From assembly GCA_000436115.1 (NCBI GenBank), contig FR894558.1:276151-307895 (forward strand): 31,745 nt of DNA. The letters run 5' to 3'. The notes beneath the pieces are model-generated. The model did not search any database, had not been told where the DNA came from, and saw nothing but the letters and a program-made list of their open reading frames with translations. Positions within the stretch are counted from its first letter, which is position 1. Each line of letters starts with the position of its first letter. The position numbers and the translations under genes were made by a program. This DNA is from Firmicutes bacterium CAG:534 (GTDB lineage Bacteria > Bacillota > Clostridia > Lachnospirales > Lachnospiraceae). Positions 1-8,117 of the stretch are shown piece by piece.

Positions 1-2124
1 TCTTCCGATCTCATCTAAGATCAGCAGGCTGTCTGCGGTGGCATTTCTAAGGATATTGGCAACCTCGTTCATTTCCACCATAAAGGTACTTTGCCCGCTG
101 GCAAGATCATCTGATGCTCCTACCCGGGTAAAGATCCTGTCCACAAGGCCGATATTCGCACTGTCGGCCGGAACAAAGCATCCAACCTGCGCCATCAGCA
201 CGATCAGGGCAACCTGCCTCATATAAGTGGATTTTCCGGCCATATTAGGGCCGGTGATCACAGAAACACAATATTTGTGGTTATCCAGATAGGTGTCATT
301 GGAAATAAACATATCTCCGCTTATCATCTGTTCCACCACAGGATGGCGACCTGCCTTAATATCGATCACACCCTTTTCATTGATGGACGGGCGTACAAAC
401 CGGTTTCTTTCCGCAACCAGGGAAAAGGACGCAAGCACATCCAGTTTTGCTATGGCCTTGGCCGTCTTCTGGATCCGTTCCATTTCCCCTGCAATAGCGT
501 CCCGGATCTTCACAAACAGATCGTATTCCAGGGTAAAGAGCTTATCCTCCGCATTCAGAATCATATCCTCCAGCTCTTTTAATCTGGCATTGGTATATCT
601 TTCTGCATTTGCTAAGGTCTGCTTTCTTGTATAATCCTCCGGCACAAGATCCTTGTAGGAATTTGTGACTTCAAAATAATAGCCAAATACCTTGTTATAT
701 TTGATCTTCAGATTTTTGATCCCGGTGCGCTCCCGGTCTTCTTCCTCCAGCTTTGCCAGCCAGTCCTTCCCTTCTGTCTTTGCATGGCGGAGCGTATCGA
801 TGGTTTCATCAAAGCCTTCCCTGATAATCCCGCCCTCTTTTACGGCAACGGAAGGCTCCTCCAATATTGCATTTTCAATGAGGGTACAGATATCCGACAA
901 ATCATCGATCTCACTTTGGATTTCCATAAGAAGCTCCGGATCAAAATCCTTCAGCGCAGTCTTAATATGGGGAAGCATCTTCAGGGAATTGCGGAATGCA
1001 ATCAGATCCCTTGGATTTGCCGTTTTATAGCTTACTTTTCCAAGCAGACGCTCCAGGTCATATATGGGATTCAGATACTCCCTTATCTCATCCCTGTTCA
1101 TGGCTTTTTGACAAAGCGCTTCCACTGCGTCTAAACGTTTTTCGATTGCAGGCCGGTCGATCAAGGGCTGCTCTAAATACTGCCGCATGGTCCTTGCGCC
1201 CATTGCCGTCTTTGTTTTGTCCAGCACCCACAAAAGAGAACCTCTCTTCTGCTTTTCACGGATGGTCTCTGTCAGCTCCAGGTTTCTTCTTGTAGAACTG
1301 TCAAGAAGCATGTACCTGCTGGTAAGATAAGGGTATAAATGTGTCAGATGGGAAAGATCTGTTTTCTGGGTATCCGTCAGGTAAAGCATCAACGCTCCCG
1401 CCGCAATCAGCCCTGCGGGAAAATCTTCAATCCCCATGCCCTGCAGGCTTGTTACATGAAAGTGCTTTAAAAGACTTCTTCTGCATTTATCTTCATCAAA
1501 AAAATGAGCCTCCAAGGGATATACCGCAATATGAAGCCGTCCCTTCAGATCGTCTACATCGATCCCGCTCATAAAAAAGGCATCATTGCACACAATTTCA
1601 CTAGGGCCGTATTTATTGATCTCATCTAAAAGCTTCCTGGTATCGGAAGCCTCTGTGAGATAGTAATCCCCGGTAGTGACATCTACAATGGAAATGCCGC
1701 TTTTTCCTTCAAAATAGGCAATACACATCAGGAAATTGTTTTTGCTTTCATCCATCGCCTGAACATTTAAATTTGTTCCCGGCGTTACAACACGGATCAC
1801 ATCCCTTTTCACAAGTCCTTTGGCAAGCTTGGGATCTTCAAGCTGTTCGCAGATTGCAACCTTATATCCCTTTGATACCAGCTTATTTAAATAAGTGTCC
1901 ACTGCGTGATAGGGAACCCCGCACATAGGCGCCCGTTCCTCAAGTCCGCAGCTTTTTCCCGTCAGGGCAATTTCCAGTTCCTTTGATGCGATCTGGGCAT
2001 CCTCAAAAAACATTTCATAAAAATCGCCCAGTCGGTAAAATAAAATACAGTCCTGATATTCCTGTTTTGTCTCCAGATATTTCTTCATCATGGGAGTCAT
2101 TTCAGGAGTAATTTCCGTGGCCAT
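1..2124 (-). CDS. mutS: DNA mismatch repair protein MutS (partial, C-terminus beyond the window)
   Basis: MutS recognises mismatches and small loops as a clamp and recruits MutL. The frame is open for 708 codons from the ATG at 2124 to the window edge. The N-terminal mismatch-probing motif GDFYEMF is at residues 33-39, with Phe35 and Glu37 as the expected mismatch-contacting pair. The Walker A motif GPNMAGKST is at 625-633 and the frame leaves the window within Walker B (LLILDEIGR). Roughly 150-200 residues (rest of the ATPase, helix-turn-helix, dimer contacts) should lie outside. An AAAGG lies 11 nt before the ATG. miaB ends 38 bp upstream on the same strand; miaB-mutS linkage is common in clostridia, so cotranscription is likely. 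No frameshift is seen. Confidence 0.97.
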   Translation of the reverse strand, partial: MATEITPEMTPMMKKYLETKQEYQDCILFYRLGDFYEMFFEDAQIASKELEIALTGKSCGLEERAPMCGVPYHAVDTYLNKLVSKGYKVAICEQLEDPKLAKGLVKRDVIRVVTPGTNLNVQAMDESKNNFLMCIAYFEGKSGISIVDVTTGDYYLTEASDTRKLLDEINKYGPSEIVCNDAFFMSGIDVDDLKGRLHIAVYPLEAHFFDEDKCRRSLLKHFHVTSLQGMGIEDFPAGLIAAGALMLYLTDTQKTDLSHLTHLYPYLTSRYMLLDSSTRRNLELTETIREKQKRGSLLWVLDKTKTAMGARTMRQYLEQPLIDRPAIEKRLDAVEALCQKAMNRDEIREYLNPIYDLERLLGKVSYKTANPRDLIAFRNSLKMLPHIKTALKDFDPELLMEIQSEIDDLSDICTLIENAILEEPSVAVKEGGIIREGFDETIDTLRHAKTEGKDWLAKLEEEDRERTGIKNLKIKYNKVFGYYFEVTNSYKDLVPEDYTRKQTLANAERYTNARLKELEDMILNAEDKLFTLEYDLFVKIRDAIAGEMERIQKTAKAIAKLDVLASFSLVAERNRFVRPSINEKGVIDIKAGRHPVVEQMISGDMFISNDTYLDNHKYCVSVITGPNMAGKSTYMRQVALIVLMAQVGCFVPADSANIGLVDRIFTRVGASDDLASGQSTFMVEMNEVANILRNATADSLLILDEIGR

Positions 2125-2162
2125 TTGTCACCGTACCTTTCTTTTGTTAAAATGCGTCCTCT

Positions 2163-3590
2163 CTATTCTGCGAGCTCGCCCAGGTAATAAAAACCGTGGC
2201 ATTCCCTTAAAAAGACAGGGACGATTTTCCCGATCAGTTCGCTGCCTCCTTTAAAATGCACAATGGTATTGTTCGATAATCGACCGGTGAGCAGCGTTTC
2301 GTCCTGCGCGTTTACCTCCTCTACCAGTGCCTCCATTGTCTGTCCTTCCAGTCTGGATACCCGCTCCCTGGCCGTATCCTGTACGGTCTTTAAAACACGG
2401 TCAAAGCCTTCTTTTACCAGATCCTCCGGAACTGGTTCCATTGCTGCTGCGGGAGTTCCGGTACGGGGCGAATAGATAAAGGTAAAGGCGTTATCATACT
2501 GCACCTGTCTGATCACATCAATGGTTTCGTCTACATCCTCCCTGGTTTCCCCGGGGAACCCTACAATAATATCCGTAGTCAGGGAAATGTCCGGAATTTC
2601 TCTTCTGATTTTTTGCGCAAGCGCCAGATACTGTTCCTTCGTATATCTTCTGTTCATTGCCTTTAAGATTTTGGTAGAACCGGACTGAAGAGGCAAATGA
2701 AGATGCTTACAGATCTTCTTGGAATTTTTCATAACCTCGATCAGCTCGTCGGAAAGATCCTTTGGATGAGAGGTCATAAAACGGATCCGTTCCAGGCCTT
2801 CGATCTGCTCGATTTCCTTAAGAAGCTGTGCAAAGGATACCGGCTGCTCAAGGTTTTTTCCGTAGGAATTTACATTCTGCCCAAGCAGCATGATCTCAAC
2901 CACGCCATCCTTTACCAGCATCTCGATTTCCCGGATAATATCCTTTGGACTGCGGCTCCGTTCTCTTCCCCTGACATAGGGTACAATACAATAGCTGCAG
3001 AAATTATTGCACCCAAACATAATGTTGATGCCGGATTTAAAGAAATATTTCCGATCCGTTGGAAGCTCCTCCACGATCTGATCCGTGTCCTTCCAGATGT
3101 CAATGACCATGCCGTCCGCTTCAAACATCGCGACTAAAAGCTCTGCAAACTTATAAATATTGTGAGTGCCAAAAATAAGATCCACAAACGAATAGCTTGT
3201 CCGTATTTTTTCAATCACAGAAGGCTCCTGCATCATACAGCCGCATAAGGCGATCTTTTTGCCCGGCATTTTCTTTTTCATGGCATGCAGATGCCCAAGT
3301 CTGCCATAAACTCTCTGATTTGCATTATCTCTCACAGTGCAGGTATTATATATTACGAAGTCTGCACCCTCGTCCTCTGTCAGTTCATAGCCTACTTTTT
3401 CCAGAATTCCTGCAAGCTTTTCCGAGTCCCTTGCATTCATCTGACAGCCAAAGGTCGTCACGCAGCAGGTAGGCTTTCTTCCCAGGATCTCGCCAAGGTG
3501 CGCAACATATTCCCGGGCCTTTTCCATATATGCAAACTGGCGGGCTGTCTCTTCTCCGCCGGAAAGCTTTTGTGTAAAACTATTTTCCAT
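2163..3590 (-). CDS. miaB: tRNA-2-methylthio-N6-dimethylallyladenosine synthase MiaB
   Basis: Radical-SAM methylthiotransferase that adds the methylthio group to i6A37 of tRNAs. From the start used here (475 aa) the N-terminal cluster cysteines are Cys49 (FGCQMN), Cys84 (NTCTVR) and Cys118 (CGCMMQ). The radical-SAM CxxxCxxC triad is Cys194/198/201, followed by the family sequence IVPYVRGRERSR, and the C-terminus looks like a TRAM domain. A start four codons upstream (3602) has no good ribosome binding site, whereas the ATG at 3590 has GGAG six bases upstream, so 3590 is preferred. The length and all six cysteines fit an active enzyme. It sits between the nuclease-like gene (26 bp upstream of the longer start) and mutS. 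Confidence 0.97.
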   Translation of the reverse strand: MENSFTQKLSGGEETARQFAYMEKAREYVAHLGEILGRKPTCCVTTFGCQMNARDSEKLAGILEKVGYELTEDEGADFVIYNTCTVRDNANQRVYGRLGHLHAMKKKMPGKKIALCGCMMQEPSVIEKIRTSYSFVDLIFGTHNIYKFAELLVAMFEADGMVIDIWKDTDQIVEELPTDRKYFFKSGINIMFGCNNFCSYCIVPYVRGRERSRSPKDIIREIEMLVKDGVVEIMLLGQNVNSYGKNLEQPVSFAQLLKEIEQIEGLERIRFMTSHPKDLSDELIEVMKNSKKICKHLHLPLQSGSTKILKAMNRRYTKEQYLALAQKIRREIPDISLTTDIIVGFPGETREDVDETIDVIRQVQYDNAFTFIYSPRTGTPAAAMEPVPEDLVKEGFDRVLKTVQDTARERVSRLEGQTMEALVEEVNAQDETLLTGRLSNNTIVHFKGGSELIGKIVPVFLRECHGFYYLGELAE

Positions 3591-3628
3591 TGTAATCTCC
3601 ATTTCTACGTTTGTATACGCATCATTTC

Positions 3629-4369
3629 CTAAATTTCCACTACATGATAAAGAATTTCATTTCCCCGCTTGCCGCTGCGCTCTAATAGCTGCAAGTAAGT
3701 CAAAACATGAATTACCGTTCTGGCAATCTCCCTCCGCTCACCCACTGCCTTTCCGAACTCCCTGACGGAAAAAGGCTCCGGCAGATCATAGGGGATCAGC
3801 ATCAGATAATCCTCGATCCGTTCAAAACGTATTTCATCGATCAAAGACACAGGAATGCGGTCATAACGGCAGGAGCCTTTCTTTTTGTCTCTGCTCCAAC
3901 CGTTTAAAAGCCGGTATTCCACAATCTCAAGCATGGGAAAACACAAACGTAGATTGGGATCAGGCAAAAAGGATTTTATCTTATATAACTCATAAAAAGC
4001 TCTGTAAACAGAGCCTTTTACGGTACTTTTCCTTGGTTTTGAGCATTCGCCTGTTTCTTCATCTATCCAGGAAAGATATTTGATCCTGGGAACAGGATAA
4101 ACAATGGTCACCGGATACTGAGGAAGAAATGTATTCAGCTTGTCCCGCATCTTGTTAAAGTTTCCTGTCTGGATCTCAATGATCTCTTCCCCTGTAAAAA
4201 TATCTGCAATGTAGCCTGCCACCGGTATTTCCTGCATGGATGGATCCGGTGCATAATAATCCTTTAATATGGCATGAACCGTTTTTTCCTGATAGGTTCC
4301 GATCCCTGCACGGGCTCTCTTTTCATGCGTGATCCGATCCTTGATTGCATCAAAGCGTTCCGTATCCAT
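3629..4369 (-). CDS. Conserved protein of unknown function with a PD-(D/E)XK-like core and C-terminal winged-helix-like segment
   Basis: A 246-residue soluble protein that I cannot assign to a named family. Residues 50-78 carry Asp56, nine residues, then Glu65-Ile-Gln67 on a predicted beta strand, with Glu28 in the preceding helix. This E-D-ExQ spacing resembles PD-(D/E)XK nucleases in which Gln replaces the usual Lys. The last 50 residues read as a small winged helix (SVREFGKAVGERREIARTVI, then a hydrophobic helix and a beta hairpin). The start lies 6 bp after the gtrA-like stop, with AAGGA within the end of that gene, so the two should be cotranscribed. miaB follows. The nuclease reading rests on motif spacing only; a DNA-binding protein without nuclease activity is an alternative. 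Confidence 0.8.
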   Translation of the reverse strand: MDTERFDAIKDRITHEKRARAGIGTYQEKTVHAILKDYYAPDPSMQEIPVAGYIADIFTGEEIIEIQTGNFNKMRDKLNTFLPQYPVTIVYPVPRIKYLSWIDEETGECSKPRKSTVKGSVYRAFYELYKIKSFLPDPNLRLCFPMLEIVEYRLLNGWSRDKKKGSCRYDRIPVSLIDEIRFERIEDYLMLIPYDLPEPFSVREFGKAVGERREIARTVIHVLTYLQLLERSGKRGNEILYHVVEI

Positions 4370-4375
4370 TCCGGC

Positions 4376-4801
4376 TTATTTCCTTTCCAGGAAAAGCTTT
4401 CTTGAAATGAAGTTATAAACCATAACAACACCTGTGGCAATAATTGCGCTGACAGAAACCATAAGCTCTGAAGAAAGAAGCTCCTGAAGCGCACTGCTGT
4501 GATCATAAATCCCGTCAATGCAGATATACATTACCGCTTCGTTGATCAAAAGCCCGATTGCAGATAAGATCAGAAAAACCGTAAATTCTTTTTTTCTGTC
4601 CATCTCCTTCTTTTGGGTAAAAACAAATTTTATGCTTAAAATATAGTTGACAATGGCAGAGATTACAAATCCCAGAAATTTGGAGATCAGATAATGAACC
4701 CCCAAAAGATTTGTCAGTCCGGTTGTAATCCCAAAATCAATGAAAAAGCAAAAAAAACCTACAATGCCAAAGCGGATAATTTGTTCTAATAATTTTTTCA
4801 T
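4376..4801 (-). CDS. GtrA-like small membrane protein
   Basis: GtrA-family proteins are four-helix membrane proteins, many linked to flipping or transfer of lipid-linked sugars in envelope glycosylation. The 141-residue product has four hydrophobic segments, about residues 9-30, 35-57, 70-90 and 110-133, and the family-like stretch IIRFGIVGFFCFFIDFGIT. The frame stays open to 4879, but that longer start falls inside the terminator hairpin 4849-4890. The ATG at 4801 has GAGAAAGG 11 bases upstream, so 4801 is chosen. The next gene begins 6 bp after its stop. There is no glycosyltransferase gene beside it, so its substrate cannot be inferred. Confidence 0.88.
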   Translation of the reverse strand: MKKLLEQIIRFGIVGFFCFFIDFGITTGLTNLLGVHYLISKFLGFVISAIVNYILSIKFVFTQKKEMDRKKEFTVFLILSAIGLLINEAVMYICIDGIYDHSSALQELLSSELMVSVSAIIATGVVMVYNFISRKLFLERK

Positions 4802-4843
4802 ATTCTTATGTGCCTTTCTCATTTTTGGTAATCTCTGTACAGC

Positions 4844-4890
4844 AAAAAGTGAAATTGCCATACATAGTGTATTATACATGACAATTCCAC
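4844..4890 (-). terminator. Intrinsic terminator of the Cys/Arg-rich protein gene
   Basis: Read on the minus strand, GTGGAATTGTCAT (4890-4878) pairs with ATGGCAATTTCAC (4861-4849) over 13 bp including two G-U pairs, followed at once by TTTTT. On the plus strand the arms contain two A-C mismatches, though a T6 run follows there too. The hairpin separates the Cys-rich gene from the gtrA-like gene. Confidence 0.75.
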
Positions 4891-4908
4891 TTTTTTCATC
4901 ATAATTTT

Positions 4909-5163
4909 TTAATTGCTGTTTGAGCCCTCACAGCCGCAGGTAGTTCCAGGATAGGGGATAAAAGCTCTCTGATCGCCACGGTTATCCTGTCTTGCTTCAT
5001 TCCTACAGGGGCATTCCTCATTCTGTCTTTCCCGTTCTCTTTCTCTTTCGTTCTCCCGTCTGCGACAGGAGCAGTCGCTGCTGCTTTGTCTGCTGGAGCA
5101 GCCGTTATCCCGGCCATTCCCCTGACAGCACAGCAAAAGCAATACTAGGATCCAACAATTCAT
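4909..5163 (-). CDS. Small Cys/Arg-rich protein with hydrophobic N-terminus, putative spore-layer component
   Basis: An 84-residue protein with a hydrophobic N-terminus (ILVLLLLCC, residues 5-13) followed by a hydrophilic tail with ten cysteines in all (3, 12, 13, 22, 31, 33, 51, 53, 76, 78), three CxC pairs (31/33, 51/53, 76/78) and an ERERERER tract near 39-46. The ATG at 5163 lies 11 bases after AAGGAG; a GTG at 5175 overlaps the ribosome binding site and is less likely. The gene has its own sigma-K-like promoter (5193-5219) and terminator, so it appears monocistronic and expressed late in the mother cell. Small Cys-rich proteins of this general look occur in clostridial spore coats, but no specific homologue is recognised. 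The assignment to a spore layer is inference. Confidence 0.72.
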   Translation of the reverse strand: MNCWILVLLLLCCQGNGRDNGCSSRQSSSDCSCRRRENERERERERQNEECPCRNEARQDNRGDQRAFIPYPGTTCGCEGSNSN

Positions 5164-5192
5164 ATCTGCATTCACTCCTTTTTTATCTGCTT

Positions 5193-5219
5193 TATTTTAT
5201 GCAGCAGACGAAAAAAGGT
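5193..5219 (-). promoter_or_regulatory. Candidate sigma-K-type promoter for the Cys/Arg-rich gene
   Basis: On the minus strand the sequence AACC (AC at 5219-5218) is followed after 16 bases by CATAAAATA (5201-5193). This matches the mother-cell sigma-K pattern mACm-N16/17-CATAnnnTA at every defined base. It overlaps the stop codon of the DUF5662 gene and lies about 30 bp before the Cys-rich start codon. The consensus is short, so chance occurrence is possible. Confidence 0.5.
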
Positions 5220-5761
5220 TATTTCTTTGCATTATGCAGAATTTCCGTCCTGATATAGTAGAAGGTTTCCTCTTCTCCCTTTTCGGCAAGCATATATAAA
5301 AGCTTTTCAAGCAGTTCCTTTGTCCTTGGGTGAAGCGGCGCCTTTTCCTTTCCATGGAGATAATACTGCAGCGGGGATGCCGCAGTATATGCACTGCCAT
5401 TATAAACCTTGCAGGCTGCAATCCGATCCATGACCATCTCTACAATATATTTATCCGGCATAGGCGCAGGCGCCATTCCTCCCGGAATTTCCTTGGTACT
5501 GTAATCAATCCAGTATTCATAATGATGCTTATTGCGTCCTTTATGATGGAGCCATGCCGTAGAATAACCGATCGCTTCTCTTTCTGCGTTGTTGGGACTT
5601 CTGGTTCCCTGATAATATTTTGCACCCACCAGAAATTCCGTAGGACTATATTTTGACAGATCATGGGTTAAGCCCTGCCAGTAAAGTCCCACCCGAAAGC
5701 ATTCCTTGCGGACTAAATGCCTGTGATGGGTTATGGTTTTAAAATGTTGCCAAGCTTTCAT
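5219..5761 (-). CDS. DUF5662 family protein
   Basis: A 180-residue soluble protein recognised as DUF5662-like. It is rich in His/Asp motifs of the kind that bind metal: HHRHL near residues 12-16, LTHDLSKYSPTEF near 31-43, and WLHHKGRNKHHYEYW near 70-84. These recall an all-helical HD-type metal site, although no reaction is established. Its ATG (5761-5759) overlaps the TGA of the GH13-like gene by four bases (ATGA), so translation is probably coupled. No terminator is visible after its stop; the next gene downstream has its own promoter. Fold and metal binding are inference from the spacing of histidines. Confidence 0.85.
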   Translation of the reverse strand: MKAWQHFKTITHHRHLVRKECFRVGLYWQGLTHDLSKYSPTEFLVGAKYYQGTRSPNNAEREAIGYSTAWLHHKGRNKHHYEYWIDYSTKEIPGGMAPAPMPDKYIVEMVMDRIAACKVYNGSAYTAASPLQYYLHGKEKAPLHPRTKELLEKLLYMLAEKGEEETFYYIRTEILHNAKK

Positions 5762-7599
5762 TTGCGTTTCTCATTTCCTGTTTTATTTCTCTCCGAAGGC
5801 ACAGACAAATAGATGGCTGCGCTTCTCGGTGCAAGGACTGCCCCGGCCTCCGTTTTCTCTTCATCGGTCTTTTCCGCTTCCAGGGCAGGATCTGTCTGTG
5901 CTAACAATTTCCAGCAAAATCCTTTGGGAAGTTTGGGCAAAGCAAGCTCATGCGTCTCCCAATGCATATTATAAGCAAGATAAAAGGACGGTTCCTCTCC
6001 TGCATAAGCGCCATGGAGCATGATCCCTGCCATGTGGCTTAGATAACTCATATCCGGCCTCCAGGCCTCAGTTCCGTGATAAGAAATGTCCGGATAGCCG
6101 ATCCCCTTGGTATCTAATACCTTCAATTCCTCCTTCATATGGAAAATCCTATACTGCTTCCGTAAAGAGATCATAAACCGGGTATAAGAAAAAAGCTCTT
6201 TTGCAACGGCATTTTCCTTCCATTTCACCCATCCCACTTCATTGTCCTGGCAATAGCAGTTATTATTGCCATAGCGTGTATTTCCCATTTCATCTCCCGA
6301 AAACAAAAACGGGGTTCCCTGAGAAAGGAACAAGAAAGTCAACATGTTTTTCAGCTGTTTCTTCCGAAGCTCCACAATAGCCTTTTTACGGCTTTCTCCT
6401 TCCACTCCGCAGTTCCAGGTATGATTGACTTCCGCTCCATCCCTGTTGCCTTCTCCGTTTCCCTCGTTATGCTTCCGCTCATAGCATACGCTGTCATATA
6501 AGGAAAAGCCCTGATAATCTGCCACATAGTTGATCAACGCATAGGAAGCCGGATTTCTGCGCTGCATGTTCAGGAACTCTCCGATCATCCCCTCGTCACC
6601 CTTTAAAAAGCGCCTGAATACCATCTGAAAGCCGGGATGATCCTCCGCAAAGTGTTTTTCGCCGGCATTTTCAATCACATCCATATCGATCTCAAGAAGG
6701 TGCTCGCACCAGATCTTTGCTTTTCCAAGGCAGGGATCTTCCGCCAAAAGCCTGACCGGAATATGCGCGCCGCTTAATCTCACTCCATCAATATGATATT
6801 CCAGGATCCAGTATCGTATTACTTCCAGAATAAACATCTGCCGTACAGAATCCGGAAAATAGAAATGCAGTATAATCTCTATTCCATTTTGGTGCAAAGC
6901 CTTTACCATGTTCTTCATAGAAAGCTGCGGATTATTGATCGCGCTGAAGGAGGACTTTGGCGCAAAATAGTAGCCATTCTGAAAGCCCCACAGATTGTAT
7001 CTCTGGGCTTCTTTTTCAGGCTGTACCGCACCGGGAATCCTTTCCATGCACTCCTCATATTCATAGCATGGCATAAGCTCCACGGTATTAATGCCAAGCT
7101 CCTTCAAGTACGGGATCTTTTCCATCAGCCCTTCAAAGGTGCCCCGCTTTTTCACTCCGGAGCTTTTGTGCATGGTAAAGCCTCTTACATTCAGTCCATA
7201 AAGAACCACATCCTCAAAGGGACGTTGGCTTTCCTCTTCCTTTTCCCAGTCAAAGGGCTGATCTGTCAATGCTCCGGCAATCCTCTGTCTTTTGGGATTT
7301 CCCCATTTCTCAAGGCCAAAAACTCTTTTGGCATAGGGATCCGTAAAAACCTTTGCGCCCTCGTAATAGTTGTAGCTCCATTTTGCGGTATCAATTCCTT
7401 CTATGATAATTCCGTATAAATTGCCTCTTTGTCCTTCCGGTGAAAAGGGGATACGAACCTCTTTTCCCTTCGGCCCATATAAAAGAATGCCGCACTCTTC
7501 CTTAGAAGAAAAAGTTGCTGCAAATTTTACGCCTCCGGGGAAAGAAAAAACACCCTGCCTCTCCGGTTTATAACAGGTAATCTTCCAGTCTGATCTCAT
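5758..7599 (-). CDS. GH13 isoamylase/pullulanase-like protein lacking catalytic residues (probable pseudoenzyme)
   Basis: A 613-residue protein with the GlgX/isoamylase layout: an N-terminal CBM48-like beta domain (about 1-90), a GH13 barrel (about 130-510) and a C-terminal beta domain. Framework motifs such as LYGLNVRGFT, NHTWNCGVEG, LSQGTPFLFSGDE and NNNCYCQDNEVGWVKW are kept. The active-site regions are not. Region I, normally DVVYNH, reads ILHFYFP. Region II has Ser276 where the nucleophile Asp belongs (IDGVRLSGA). Region IV reads NYVADYQGF, replacing the usual His-Asp. Only a possible Glu remains in region III (KIWCEHLLE). The frame is intact. The start at 7599 has AGGAGG four bases upstream; a TTG at 7623 would extend it. 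It is coupled to the DUF5662 gene by an ATGA overlap. Probably a carbohydrate-binding or regulatory protein. Confidence 0.88.
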   Translation of the reverse strand: MRSDWKITCYKPERQGVFSFPGGVKFAATFSSKEECGILLYGPKGKEVRIPFSPEGQRGNLYGIIIEGIDTAKWSYNYYEGAKVFTDPYAKRVFGLEKWGNPKRQRIAGALTDQPFDWEKEEESQRPFEDVVLYGLNVRGFTMHKSSGVKKRGTFEGLMEKIPYLKELGINTVELMPCYEYEECMERIPGAVQPEKEAQRYNLWGFQNGYYFAPKSSFSAINNPQLSMKNMVKALHQNGIEIILHFYFPDSVRQMFILEVIRYWILEYHIDGVRLSGAHIPVRLLAEDPCLGKAKIWCEHLLEIDMDVIENAGEKHFAEDHPGFQMVFRRFLKGDEGMIGEFLNMQRRNPASYALINYVADYQGFSLYDSVCYERKHNEGNGEGNRDGAEVNHTWNCGVEGESRKKAIVELRKKQLKNMLTFLFLSQGTPFLFSGDEMGNTRYGNNNCYCQDNEVGWVKWKENAVAKELFSYTRFMISLRKQYRIFHMKEELKVLDTKGIGYPDISYHGTEAWRPDMSYLSHMAGIMLHGAYAGEEPSFYLAYNMHWETHELALPKLPKGFCWKLLAQTDPALEAEKTDEEKTEAGAVLAPRSAAIYLSVPSERNKTGNEKRK

Positions 7600-7686
7600 G
7601 CGTCCTCCTGACAAGGCGGCCAAATACGCCTTACCTGTATCATAGCATAATTTTATCAGGCTGTGTGAAAAACTTGTCCCGGCCTA

Positions 7687-7715
7687 TTGCTTATCCGTTC
7701 CAATGCAGTTAAAAT
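7687..7715 (+). promoter_or_regulatory. Candidate vegetative promoter of the DUF1292 gene
   Basis: TTGCTT (7687-7692) is followed after 17 bases by TAAAAT (7710-7715), a fair sigma-A match with a weak -35. A small hairpin (GCAGA 7739-7743 with TCTGC 7754-7758) lies between it and the ribosome binding site. The divergent GH13-like gene has only a TATGAT (minus strand, 7644-7639) without a clear -35. Confidence 0.35.
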
Positions 7716-7772
7716 AAAGCTGGAGCTACAGCATAAAAGCAGATTTTGAAAAGTCTGCGGAATGGAGATTTT

Positions 7773-8117
7773 ATGAGTAAAGAAAACAAAAACATTATTC
7801 AGCCTGAAGAGATCGATGAAGAAATGACTGTTACTTTGGATCTTGAGGACGGCAGCGTTACCTGTTCTATCGTTACCATTCTGACTGTGGAAAATAAAGA
7901 TTATATCGTTCTTCTTCCCCTGGAAGAAAACGGAGGAAACGAAAGCGGAGAAGTCTGGATCTACCGTTATCACGAAAATCCTGCGGATCCAAACGAAGAA
8001 CCTACTCTGGAATATATTGAGGACGAGGAAGAATACGAAAAAGCAGCCGATGCATATGATGAGTTTTTAGACAGCGTGGAATTTGACGAGATCATGGAAG
8101 AGAAGGAAGATAACTGA
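7773..8117 (+). CDS. DUF1292 domain-containing protein
   Basis: A 114-residue very acidic protein of the DUF1292 (YrzB-like) family, common in Firmicutes and of unknown function. Residues 17-75 form the predicted beta-rich core (TVTLDLEDGSVTCSIVTIL, then DYIVLLPLE and VWIYRY). The C-terminal 40 residues are mostly Asp and Glu. The start at 7773 has GGAG five bases upstream; an in-frame start at 7746 has no ribosome binding site. Its last 26 bases overlap the 3' end of the oppositely transcribed helicase gene. In many Firmicutes DUF1292 genes sit near RNA-processing genes, which is not the case here. Confidence 0.9.
   Translation: MSKENKNIIQPEEIDEEMTVTLDLEDGSVTCSIVTILTVENKDYIVLLPLEENGGNESGEVWIYRYHENPADPNEEPTLEYIEDEEEYEKAADAYDEFLDSVEFDEIMEEKEDN

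Noticed and set aside
5186..5206. Inverted repeat TCTGCT/AGCAGA upstream of the Cys/Arg-rich gene as a terminator
   Set aside because: Neither strand has a T run after the stem; it overlaps the sigma-K-like promoter and is probably incidental.
6793..7419. 208-codon open frame on the plus strand
   Set aside because: Antisense shadow of the GH13-like gene with no start signals.
7656..7973. 105-codon minus-strand frame opposite the DUF1292 gene
   Set aside because: It is antisense to a recognised family gene and lacks start signals.
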